This document shows, piece by piece, positions 1 through 5,845 of a DNA stretch of 7,830 nucleotides. The stretch is from Acidobacteriaceae bacterium. Lineage in GTDB: Bacteria > Acidobacteriota > Terriglobia > Terriglobales > Acidobacteriaceae. Each line of letters starts with the position of its first letter. Position 1 is the first letter of the stretch. The stretch is taken from assembly GCA_003154055.1 (NCBI GenBank), contig PMCH01000291.1, positions 2,795 to 10,624 of the forward strand, read 5' to 3'. The position numbers were made by a program, and so were the translations under genes. Under the pieces are notes generated by a model. It was not told where the DNA came from and did no database searches. It saw nothing but the letters and a program-made list of their open reading frames with translations.

Positions 1-4
1 AAAA

Positions 5-34
5 AACAAAGAGCATCGGATTGCTCCGATGCTC
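5..34 (-). terminator. Rho-independent terminator of the pilin gene
   Basis: A perfect 10-bp inverted repeat (11-20 with 25-34) has a 4-base loop. Read on the minus strand, it is followed by a T-rich run (tttgtttttt, the complement of 1-10). This is the classic intrinsic terminator layout. It lies about 45 bases past the pilin stop codon at 79-81, so the pilin transcript probably ends here and the gene is monocistronic on this side. Confidence 0.9.
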
Positions 35-78
35 CCATGGCTTGGACCCTCCCCAGGAACCTCGCCAAAGACGTTCGA

Positions 79-579
79 TTAGATCGGGGTGGTCGCGGGC
101 GGGCAAGTAGCTGCCAGCGCACCGGTCGGGTCAACGCGGACCACCGCATCTGCAAAGGAACAGAAAGAGCGCACGCCGGTCTGGTTAGCCGTAGTGGGCT
201 TCGCCGCGACTTGGTAGCCGGTGTTCAGGCCGCCGCCGACAGTCGGTGTATATCCGTAGGTGTAACCACCCTTGATGCCGGACGCCAGCACGCCATCAAT
301 CAGGCAAGCCGTGGCTGCCACTGGCGGTGTCGGACAGGTAGCCGCAGGGCCGCCCGGGCCCAAAGACACGAGCGTGGCGGCATAGCCCACGGCCGGGTAA
401 GTCGAGTTGTACGATACTTCCGCGGTGTTGATGGTGCGAATGCCGCTGGCGGCAGCCGACTCGTTGGCCGCAATACGCGCCCGCAACAGGTTAGGAATGG
501 CAATCGCAGCGATGATCAGGATGATCGCGACCACAATCAGCAATTCGATTAGTGAGAAACCCTTCTGTTTCCGTATCAT
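79..579 (-). CDS. Type IV pilin, major-pilin (PilA)-like prepilin
   Basis: This 166-residue protein is a type IV prepilin, the exported and assembled subunit of a pilus or pseudopilus. The N-terminus has a short basic leader ending in the prepilin peptidase site G7/F8 (KQKG-FSLIE). The conserved glutamate is at mature position 5 (E12). A hydrophobic helix follows to about residue 28, ending in the IPN motif and the RARIAANE start of the amphipathic helix. The remaining C-terminal 110 residues form a variable, Gly/Thr/Ala-rich head with four cysteines (C82, C92, C140, C159) that could form disulfides. The TINTAEVSYNSTYP and GVRSF segments resemble acidobacterial pilins (recognised from memory). 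The start at 579 is supported by a GAGGG Shine-Dalgarno a few bases upstream and by the leader itself. No other pilus assembly gene lies in the window. Pilin family membership is near certain; a minor pilin or type II secretion pseudopilin role cannot be excluded. Confidence 0.93.
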   Translation of the reverse strand: MIRKQKGFSLIELLIVVAIILIIAAIAIPNLLRARIAANESAAASGIRTINTAEVSYNSTYPAVGYAATLVSLGPGGPAATCPTPPVAATACLIDGVLASGIKGGYTYGYTPTVGGGLNTGYQVAAKPTTANQTGVRSFCSFADAVVRVDPTGALAATCPPATTPI

Positions 580-582
580 TAC

Positions 583-588
583 GCCCTC
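583..588 (-). promoter_or_regulatory. Shine-Dalgarno of the pilin gene
   Basis: On the minus strand the sequence GAGGGC lies just before the ATG at 579, with about 3-5 bases between the GAGG core and the start codon. It fixes the pilin start at the residue where the prepilin leader begins. Confidence 0.7.
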
Positions 589-628
589 GTCTCAGATAGG
601 TTGAAACGCCCGCTTCGTACTTAAGTGT

Positions 629-644
629 GGCACTTATTGTTCCA
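629..644 (-). promoter_or_regulatory. Candidate sigma-54 (-24/-12) promoter of the pilin gene
   Basis: On the minus strand, TGGAACAATAAGTGCC has the diagnostic GG (643-642), exactly 10 bases, then GC (631-630). It matches the RpoN consensus TGGCAC-N5-TTGC at TGG, AC and TGC. The predicted transcription start near 618 gives a leader of about 40 bases before the pilin ATG. In several bacteria pilA is transcribed by RpoN with the PilS/PilR system, which makes the position meaningful. The match is imperfect (A for C after the GG, G for T before TGC). A small inverted repeat (aagtg-tgg-cactt, 623-635) overlaps the -12 side. Confidence 0.5.
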
Positions 645-1039
645 AATGCACATATTACCGAAGTTCCGCGTGGGGCCGTGCAGGGGCTTTGTTTTCAGAG
701 TTCCCCACCCGGTGGTCACCAGCCGGGCCGCACGAAAAGTGCCTGCTGTTACGAAGCTGACAGAAACTGGGACTAACTCCGCCAGATTGTGTCGATTGTG
801 CGATGTGGGCGGGCTTTGTACCACCCCTGGCGCGGCTGAAGTCGGCCTGTGGACGGCGCTGGCGGCGACCGGGGGACAATGCTCACGGTGGGGCGGTAGC
901 GCTAAAGGACAGCTCGAAATACTGGTCGGTTAGAGCCTCTGAGGATCGGAGCAAACAGCAGCCGCCACGGAGCGGCTTTTCTGGGTTCTTCTCGCTGCTC
1001 GCTGCGGAAACGCAGACCCTCCTGCGTTATGCTTCATGG

Positions 1040-1660
1040 ATGCCACTCCGGAGCCTCCCTGCAGGAGACCGCGCGCTGATCCAGATTGTGGGCGCGGCGC
1101 TGGCGGATACCACGCGGCGAAGCGGAGAGTGGCTGGCGTGCCGTCCGGGATGTACGCAGTGCTGTACTGGCGTCTTCCCCATCAACCAACTGGATGCGGC
1201 GCGGCTGCGGAGCGAACTTATCGAGTTGCAGAAGCGGGAACCGGAACGAGGGGCGCGCATTCGCGACCGCGCGCGGGCGTCGGTGGCACGGATCTCCCCC
1301 TATTTTCCCGGAGACAAGAAAACGGGAGTGCTGGATGAAGGCGAAGAAGCAGAACAGCGTTTTGAAAACTTCGCGAATGACGAGCCCTGCCCGGTGCTTG
1401 ATCCGGAGACCGGGCTGTGTGATCTGTATGAATCGCGTCCCATGACGTGCCGGACATTTGGGCCGCCGGTGCGCTCAGAGGGCGGTCTGGGAGTCTGTGA
1501 GTTGTGTTTTCACGGGGCAACGGACCAACAGATTGCCGCTTGCGAGATGGTGGCGGACCCCGAGGACCTGGAATCGAAGTTAGTGCGAAAGATCGAAAAG
1601 GCAGGCGGCCCGCGCGGCCAAACCATCGTAGCGTACTGCCTGGCGAAAGGAAGACCGTGA
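1040..1660 (+). CDS. YkgJ family cysteine-cluster protein (putative metal-binding)
   Basis: From ATG 1040 the product is 206 residues. It carries the YkgJ/UPF0153-type cysteine pattern: C34-x3-C38-x2-CC (41-42), then C117, C127 in a CxxY context, and C137 in RPMTCRTFG. An extra CxxC follows (C153, C156), with C168 and C200 further on. The family is thought to bind zinc or an iron-sulfur cluster, but its biochemical role is not established, so no reaction is given. The frame is open upstream to an ATG at 803, which would give 285 residues. I prefer 1040 because the added 79 residues look non-conserved and the family normally starts shortly before the CxxxCxxCC motif. Neither start has a clear Shine-Dalgarno, so the start remains uncertain. 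The stop TGA shares one base with the ATG of the following acetyltransferase gene, so the two are probably co-transcribed and coupled. Confidence 0.82.
   Translation: MPLRSLPAGDRALIQIVGAALADTTRRSGEWLACRPGCTQCCTGVFPINQLDAARLRSELIELQKREPERGARIRDRARASVARISPYFPGDKKTGVLDEGEEAEQRFENFANDEPCPVLDPETGLCDLYESRPMTCRTFGPPVRSEGGLGVCELCFHGATDQQIAACEMVADPEDLESKLVRKIEKAGGPRGQTIVAYCLAKGRP
1646..1653 (+). promoter_or_regulatory. Shine-Dalgarno of the GNAT gene, inside the YkgJ-like gene
   Basis: AAAGGAAG lies six bases upstream of ATG 1660, within the last codons of the preceding gene. It decides the start of the acetyltransferase over an in-frame upstream ATG at 1504, whose extra 52 residues would lie wholly inside the YkgJ-like coding sequence. 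Confidence 0.7.
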
Positions 1661-2163
1661 TGTCGGGGATTCATATTCGTCCGGCGGTGCGCGAGGACCT
1701 GCCGCGGCTGACGGAGATCTACAACCACTACGTACTAAACACTCCAGTAACATTCGACGCGGAGCCCTACACGGTGGAGCGTCGCGGGGCCTGGTTCTCA
1801 CAGTTCGCAGGAGCCGGTCGCTATCGTTTACTGGTGGCGGAGGAAAACCAAAGCGTGCTGGGCTACGCCGGCACGACGCGCTTCCGTCCCAAGGCGGGGT
1901 ACGACACAACGGTGGAGACAACGGTTTATTGCGCGCCCGAGGCCGTCGGAAAAGGTATCGGCAAGCGGCTCTATACCGCGTTATTCGAAGCGCTGCGCGG
2001 AGAGGACATCCACCGGTATGTGGCGGGATACGCTCTGCCAAATCCGGCAACTGCTGCTCTACACGAGCGATTTGGCTTCAAAGTGGTGGGCGTGTTCAGC
2101 GAGAACGGGCGCAAGTTCGGGAAGTATTGGGATGTGTGCTGGACGGAGCGGAGAAGTGAGTAG
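1660..2163 (+). CDS. GNAT N-acetyltransferase, phosphinothricin/methionine-sulfone acetyltransferase type
   Basis: This 167-residue cytosolic enzyme has the full length and motif order of the Pat/Bar/MddA branch of the GNAT superfamily, which transfers acetyl from acetyl-CoA to small amino-acid-like amines. Visible landmarks are IRPAVREDLPRLTEIYNHYV at 6-25 (cofactor-fold start), TFDAEP at 31-36, LGYAGTTRFRPK at 67-78, and VETTVY at 85-90 with the family's conserved Glu. The pyrophosphate loop is GKGIG (97-101). PNPAT at 127-131, the H135/GF139-140 segment and the terminal GRKFGKYWDV at 150-159 complete the set. The actual substrate may be methionine sulfone or sulfoximine, another amine, or unknown. 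It overlaps the YkgJ-like gene by one base (TGATG), suggesting translational coupling. I see no functional link between the two products beyond shared transcription. Confidence 0.88.
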   Translation: MSGIHIRPAVREDLPRLTEIYNHYVLNTPVTFDAEPYTVERRGAWFSQFAGAGRYRLLVAEENQSVLGYAGTTRFRPKAGYDTTVETTVYCAPEAVGKGIGKRLYTALFEALRGEDIHRYVAGYALPNPATAALHERFGFKVVGVFSENGRKFGKYWDVCWTERRSE

Positions 2164-2309
2164 CATTCAGCCAACGGCCTTCAGCCATCAGGAAAACAAA
2201 TTCACGGCGCCCCGGATGAACTCGGCGTGGCTGACCGGCGTTACTTTCCCGGGGTATTTGTTGGGCAATCGATCTTGGGCAATCGTTCTTCTTCGCTGTT
2301 TGTCGCGGA
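2164..2309. other. Intergenic spacer upstream of the lipid-type operon
   Basis: This 146-base spacer separates the GNAT gene from the FAR-like operon. It holds two copies of TTCAGCCA (2167-2174 and 2180-2187) and the 14-bp tandem repeat described separately. No intrinsic terminator with a T-run is visible, so read-through from the YkgJ/GNAT pair is possible. It is the most likely place for an operon promoter or operator, but I see no strong sigma-70 box inside it. Confidence 0.5.
2261..2288 (+). repeat. Two-copy 14-bp tandem repeat upstream of the FAR-like gene
   Basis: TTGGGCAATCGATC (2261-2274) is followed directly by TTGGGCAATCGTTC (2275-2288), identical at 13 of 14 positions. It ends 21 bases before the first possible ATG of the operon. 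It could be a paired regulator-binding site or a simple duplication. Function is unknown. Confidence 0.7.
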
Positions 2310-4721
2310 TTGGTTAAAATAAAGGATTCCTGCCTCCGGCTTGGGGGCGTTGTAGCTCAAGAGAAGCGATTGTCCCAGAATCAGACAAATAGCGGAGCGG
2401 TCCGTCCTCGCACGCCGGTGTACTGGCGCGTGGAGGGGAGCCTGCTGGAACTGACCACGACGCGGCCAATCGCGTTCTTTGCCTGGAACAGCCAGACGTT
2501 TGCTTCACGCGGGCTGCGGCGCGGCGTGGTGCTGCTGACGGCGCTGCTGCGTCCATTCTTGTATGCAGCCAACCGGAAGATGGCGACGCGAATTGTGCAC
2601 GCCGTGCTGCGCGGCATCACCCGGGACCGGCTCGATCTGCTGGGCGAGGAAGAGTTCGAGTACAAGCTGAAGCCCCTGCTGAAAGAGGAGGGAGTACGGC
2701 ACCTGAAGGCGTTGCAGGAAACGGGCGCTGAAGTGGTGCTGGTGAGCCAGGGGCTGGAACAGGTGATGCGTCCGCTGGCCAGGCATCTGGGCGTGAAGTG
2801 GATTATCGCCAACCGGCTGGAGTTTCGCGATGGAGTGTCGACCGGACGGCTGCTCAGTCCGGTAATCCGGCCGCGAGGGATCTTTGCGCGGATTCGAGAA
2901 GCCGGGCCGGATGGGCAACAGAGTACGGCGCGGTGGGTGCGCGCTCTCGGGCTGCGCGGGCTGAAGGCGCTGGCGGGAGCGATTGTCGGGGTAGAGCGGG
3001 CAGCGCCGGTTCGGGTCCGGCCGATTGTTTATTTTGAGGAGCCGCGGCACCCGGGGCCATTCTCGGTGCGCAAGGCGTTGGCGGGAAAGAGCGTGATGCT
3101 GATCGGCGTCACCGGGTTTATCGGCAAGGTGTGGCTGGCGAACACGCTGCTGGACCTGCCGGAAATAGGGAAGCTGTATCTGCTGGTCCGGCGGCAGAAA
3201 TCGAATCCGGCGCAGAAGCGGTTTGAAAAGATCATGGAGGAGTCGCCGGTCTTTGATCCGTTGTTTGAAAAATATGGCGATCGGCTGGGGACACTGCTGG
3301 CGGAAAAGGTCGAGGTCGTCGAGGGCGATGTTTCCCAGCCGGGACTGGGGCTGGAGCCGGAGGCGGCGGAGCGGCTGAAGAAGAGTCTGGATGTGATCGT
3401 CAACAGCTCAGGGTTAACGGATTTCAATCCGGACCTGCGGGATGCGCTGGCGGTGAATGTGGACTCGACCTATCACCTGGTGGAGTTCATCCGGGGATCG
3501 GATCACGCGGCATTGCTGCATCTTTCCACTTGCTATGTGGCGGGAGAGCGCGATGGGCGAGTGGGCGAGAAGGTGCGTCCGAACTACACGCCCGCGGGAT
3601 TAGCTGACTACGACGCGGAGAAGGAGTGGCACCGGCTGCACGAACTGGTGGAGTCGGCCGAGGCGCGGGCGGAAGGGCCAGAGGTCACCGCGGAACTGAC
3701 GAAGCAGGCGCGCGGGAAAGAGCATGCGTCGAAAGAACTGGCGGGGGCGGCGCTGGAGAACCAGATCCGTAAGAACCGGATCCGCTGGCTGAAGACCTAC
3801 TTGACGGAAGAGGGGATCCGGCGGGCGAAGGAGTTGGGCTGGCCGAATACCTACACCTACACCAAGAGCCTGGCGGAATCGCTGATCGCGAAGTATGGGG
3901 TGGGGCTGCCGATCGCGATTGTGCGTCCGGCGATTGTCGAAACGTCGGTGGACAAGCCGTTCCGGGGATGGAACGAGGGGATTAATACGTCGGCGTCGCT
4001 GTCGTATCTGCTGGGGACGTCGTTCCGGCAGTTGCCTTCGAACGAACGCAAGCGGCTGGACATTATTCCGGTGGATGCGGTGTGTGCGGGGATGACGTTG
4101 ATCGCGGCGGCGCTGGTGGAGCGGCGGCATGATCCGCTGTACCAACTGGCAACGTCGGTGACGAATCCCTGCGACATGGGGCGGTCGATCGAGTTGACTT
4201 CGCTGGGACACCGTCGGCACTACCGGGCGCAGGAGGGGCTGGAATATTGGTTACGATTGCGGCTGGATGCGATTCCGGTTTCGAAGGCGCGTTATAACCG
4301 GATGTCGGCGCCGGCGCAGAGGATGATCGTCAAGTCGATTCAGACGATTATGTCGCCGCTCACGATGAAGAAGCCGCTGGCGAAAACGGAACGCAACCTG
4401 GAGCGGGTGGAGAAGCTGATCCAGTTGTTCGAACCGTTCATTCTGCACAATGAGCATGACTTCATCGCCGATAACGTGGAAAAGCTTTCGCAGGCACTGT
4501 CGCCGGAGGAGCGCGATATCTTTGGCTATCACACGGCGGGGCTCGACTGGTATGAATACTGGATTGATATTCATATTCCGGCGCTGCGGCGGTGGACGTA
4601 TCCGCTGATTGAGGGACGGCCGCTGGAAGCGCGCGCGCCGCGGAGTTTGCAGATGCCGGCGCCGCAAAATGGCGAGGCAGTGAAGACGGGGACGAACGGA
4701 GCAACGTGGCGATATTCCTGA
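2310..4721 (+). CDS. Degenerate HAD-IB-like domain fused to fatty acyl-CoA reductase (FAR)-like SDR
   Basis: This 803-residue two-domain protein probably reduces a fatty acyl thioester with NAD(P)H to an aldehyde or alcohol. Residues about 36-190 follow the HAD-IB fold: R40-V-E42-G-S-L where active members have DxDGT(L), VLVSQG at 143-148 (motif II Ser retained), then IIANRLEFRDG and STGRLL. The nucleophile Asp is Arg, the second Asp is Glu, and no motif III Lys or motif IV DD is visible, so phosphatase activity is unlikely. Residues about 258-600 form an NAD_binding_4/male-sterility-type SDR: GVTGFIG (266-272), LYLLVRR, VEGDVSQPGLGL, NSSGLTDF, LHLSTCYVAG and the catalytic Y515-xxx-K519 in NTYTYTKSLAE, followed by IVRPAIVE. 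A charged helical insert (about 434-510) precedes the catalytic Tyr. A FAR-type C-terminal region fills 600-775. The start is uncertain: ATG 2310 has no clear Shine-Dalgarno, and TTG 2370 is possible. The end overlaps the next gene by 16 bases. Confidence 0.82.
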   Translation: MVKIKDSCLRLGGVVAQEKRLSQNQTNSGAVRPRTPVYWRVEGSLLELTTTRPIAFFAWNSQTFASRGLRRGVVLLTALLRPFLYAANRKMATRIVHAVLRGITRDRLDLLGEEEFEYKLKPLLKEEGVRHLKALQETGAEVVLVSQGLEQVMRPLARHLGVKWIIANRLEFRDGVSTGRLLSPVIRPRGIFARIREAGPDGQQSTARWVRALGLRGLKALAGAIVGVERAAPVRVRPIVYFEEPRHPGPFSVRKALAGKSVMLIGVTGFIGKVWLANTLLDLPEIGKLYLLVRRQKSNPAQKRFEKIMEESPVFDPLFEKYGDRLGTLLAEKVEVVEGDVSQPGLGLEPEAAERLKKSLDVIVNSSGLTDFNPDLRDALAVNVDSTYHLVEFIRGSDHAALLHLSTCYVAGERDGRVGEKVRPNYTPAGLADYDAEKEWHRLHELVESAEARAEGPEVTAELTKQARGKEHASKELAGAALENQIRKNRIRWLKTYLTEEGIRRAKELGWPNTYTYTKSLAESLIAKYGVGLPIAIVRPAIVETSVDKPFRGWNEGINTSASLSYLLGTSFRQLPSNERKRLDIIPVDAVCAGMTLIAAALVERRHDPLYQLATSVTNPCDMGRSIELTSLGHRRHYRAQEGLEYWLRLRLDAIPVSKARYNRMSAPAQRMIVKSIQTIMSPLTMKKPLAKTERNLERVEKLIQLFEPFILHNEHDFIADNVEKLSQALSPEERDIFGYHTAGLDWYEYWIDIHIPALRRWTYPLIEGRPLEARAPRSLQMPAPQNGEAVKTGTNGATWRYS

Positions 4722-5845
4722 CCGGAGGGACCGGGTACATCGGCGCGCATGTTGCCGCCAACCTGCTGGAGCGGTACGACTCCACGCTGAACCTGCTGGT
4801 GCGCGGGCGCGATCCGCAGGACGCGGCGAACCGGCTGTGGCAGGCGCTCCAGTTGCACATGCCGTTCCCGAAGTTCTATGACCACCTGCAGACGAAGATC
4901 AGGATTTTTCGCGGGGACCTGACTTCTCCACAATTCGGGCTGGACCGGGACAGCTATGACCGGCTGGTGCACACCACGGATTCCGTGATTCACTGCGCCG
5001 CGTCGCTGAACCGGAAGTCTGAAAAAAGCTGCATGAACGTGAACCTGCGCGGGACACTGGAAGTGGTGCAACTGGCACGGCGCTCGCACTACTATCACGG
5101 GCTGCAGCGGTTCAGTAGTGTCAGCACCGTCGCGGTGGCGGGGAAGCGCAGCCACGAAATCGTGACCGAGGACCGGTCGATCGAGTGGGACCGGTCGGAC
5201 TACGACCCTTACGCGCGCACCAAGAAATTCTGCGAGCACATGGTGCGAGAGTTGCTGCCCGAAGTGCCGCTGACGATTTTCCGGCCGAGCATCGTGCTGG
5301 GGGACAGCCGGTATCCGGAGACGACGCAGTTCGACATGGTGCGGTCGTTCGTGTTTCTGGCAGGGCTGCCGATGTTGCCCTTTCGCCCGCACGACAAGAT
5401 TGACATTGTGAACGTGGACTTCGTGGCAGATGCGATTTCGACCTTGCACATGAAGGCCAATCCGCAGCACGACACCTATCATCTTTCCTCGGGAAACGAT
5501 GCGCAGACGTTCCGCGAGCTGACCAGGGCCCTGGCAGCGGCTCAGAACAAGCGCGGTCCGATGTTCATGCCCATCCTGGAGAGGCCGTTCAATTCGCTGG
5601 TGAATATGCTGGCCAACCGCAAAGGACCGGTTGGGCACGGGGCTGCACTGATGAAGGTATTCCTGCCGTACCTGATGTGGAATACCGTGTTCGACAATAC
5701 GCGGGTGACGGCAGAACTGGGGCGGAAGCCGGCGCCCTTCTCGCAGTACAGCTACCCGCTGCTGAAGTTCAGCCGGGAACACAATTTCGCATATCCGTAC
5801 GCGGACTGGCCAAGCGGCACGCAAGCGGGAGGGTCCGGCGGATGA
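4706..5845 (+). CDS. Extended SDR / thioester-reductase-like NAD(P)-dependent oxidoreductase
   Basis: This 379-residue Rossmann-fold oxidoreductase starts at GTG 4706, four bases after a GGAG Shine-Dalgarno and inside the last codons of the FAR-like gene. GGTGYIG (7-13) binds the dinucleotide, LLVRGRD (30-36) is the end of beta-2, and FRGDLTSPQFGL follows. VIHCAASLN (94-102) and SSVSTVAVAG (137-146) carry the catalytic Ser/Thr region. Y169-ART-K173 is the YxxxK pair, followed by TIFRPSIVLGD (190-200). The pattern fits the NAD_binding_4/carboxylic-acid-reductase R-domain group or an extended epimerase-type SDR. I infer from its neighbours that the substrate is an acyl thioester, fatty aldehyde or lipid-linked intermediate. 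The C-terminal tail ends in a flexible GGSGG. It overlaps the downstream pyruvyl-transferase-type gene by four bases. The family call is firm; the reaction is not determined. Confidence 0.85.
   Translation: MAIFLTGGTGYIGAHVAANLLERYDSTLNLLVRGRDPQDAANRLWQALQLHMPFPKFYDHLQTKIRIFRGDLTSPQFGLDRDSYDRLVHTTDSVIHCAASLNRKSEKSCMNVNLRGTLEVVQLARRSHYYHGLQRFSSVSTVAVAGKRSHEIVTEDRSIEWDRSDYDPYARTKKFCEHMVRELLPEVPLTIFRPSIVLGDSRYPETTQFDMVRSFVFLAGLPMLPFRPHDKIDIVNVDFVADAISTLHMKANPQHDTYHLSSGNDAQTFRELTRALAAAQNKRGPMFMPILERPFNSLVNMLANRKGPVGHGAALMKVFLPYLMWNTVFDNTRVTAELGRKPAPFSQYSYPLLKFSREHNFAYPYADWPSGTQAGGSGG
5827..5833 (+). promoter_or_regulatory. Shine-Dalgarno setting the pyruvyl transferase start
   Basis: GGGAGGG sits eight bases before ATG 5842. 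This strong site selects 5842 (or the adjacent in-frame ATG 5845) rather than the in-frame ATG at 5677, whose additional 55 residues would lie inside the SDR gene. Confidence 0.75.

Larger units (their letters stand above)
580..1039. other. Divergent intergenic region between pilin and YkgJ-like gene
   Basis: Besides the pilin promoter and ribosome site, I see no convincing gene here. Open frames running through it (for example plus strand 625-933) give low-complexity, Cys/Trp/Gly-scattered translations with no recognisable family and no Shine-Dalgarno. A compact hairpin at 708-727 pairs CCCGG/CCGGG and TGG/CCA around a 3-base loop with one bulged G. It has no T-run, so it is not a typical terminator. 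Part of this region (803-1039) would be coding if the YkgJ-like gene used its upstream ATG. Confidence 0.55.

Noticed and set aside
37..552. Plus-strand open frame (171 codons) antisense to the pilin gene.
   Set aside because: The minus strand encodes an unmistakable prepilin with terminator and ribosome site. The plus-strand translation has no recognisable feature, and its start lies beside the terminator hairpin.
79..579. Conductive 'nanowire' pilin.
   Set aside because: The mature protein is about 159 residues with a full C-terminal head and few aromatic residues near the helix, unlike the short aromatic-rich pilins proposed for that role.
625..933. Possible small gene of 102 codons in the divergent spacer.
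   Set aside because: No Shine-Dalgarno, unusual composition, overlap with the candidate pilin promoter, and no similarity to any family I know.
2164..2190. TTCAGCCA direct repeat after the GNAT gene as a possible attachment site or regulatory element.
   Set aside because: Only 8 bases long with 5 bases between copies, and no integrase, symmetry or partner nearby. It is most likely simple spacer sequence.
2341..2420. A tRNA-like 5' half (gggggcgttgtagctcaa) near the start of the FAR-like gene.
   Set aside because: No complementary acceptor 3' strand, no TΨC arm (GTTCGA-type) and no consistent anticodon stem follow, and the sequence lies in a long open reading frame.
3600..4220. Minus-strand open frame (206 codons) opposite the FAR-like gene.
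   Set aside because: The translation is Arg/Pro/His-rich with no motif. It is a shadow of the conserved SDR region on the plus strand.
4571..5824. Long minus-strand open frame (417 codons) opposite the SDR gene.
   Set aside because: It mirrors the high-GC codon pattern of the plus-strand gene. Its translation is rich in Arg, His, Gln and Pro with no family resemblance, and the plus strand has clear SDR motifs.
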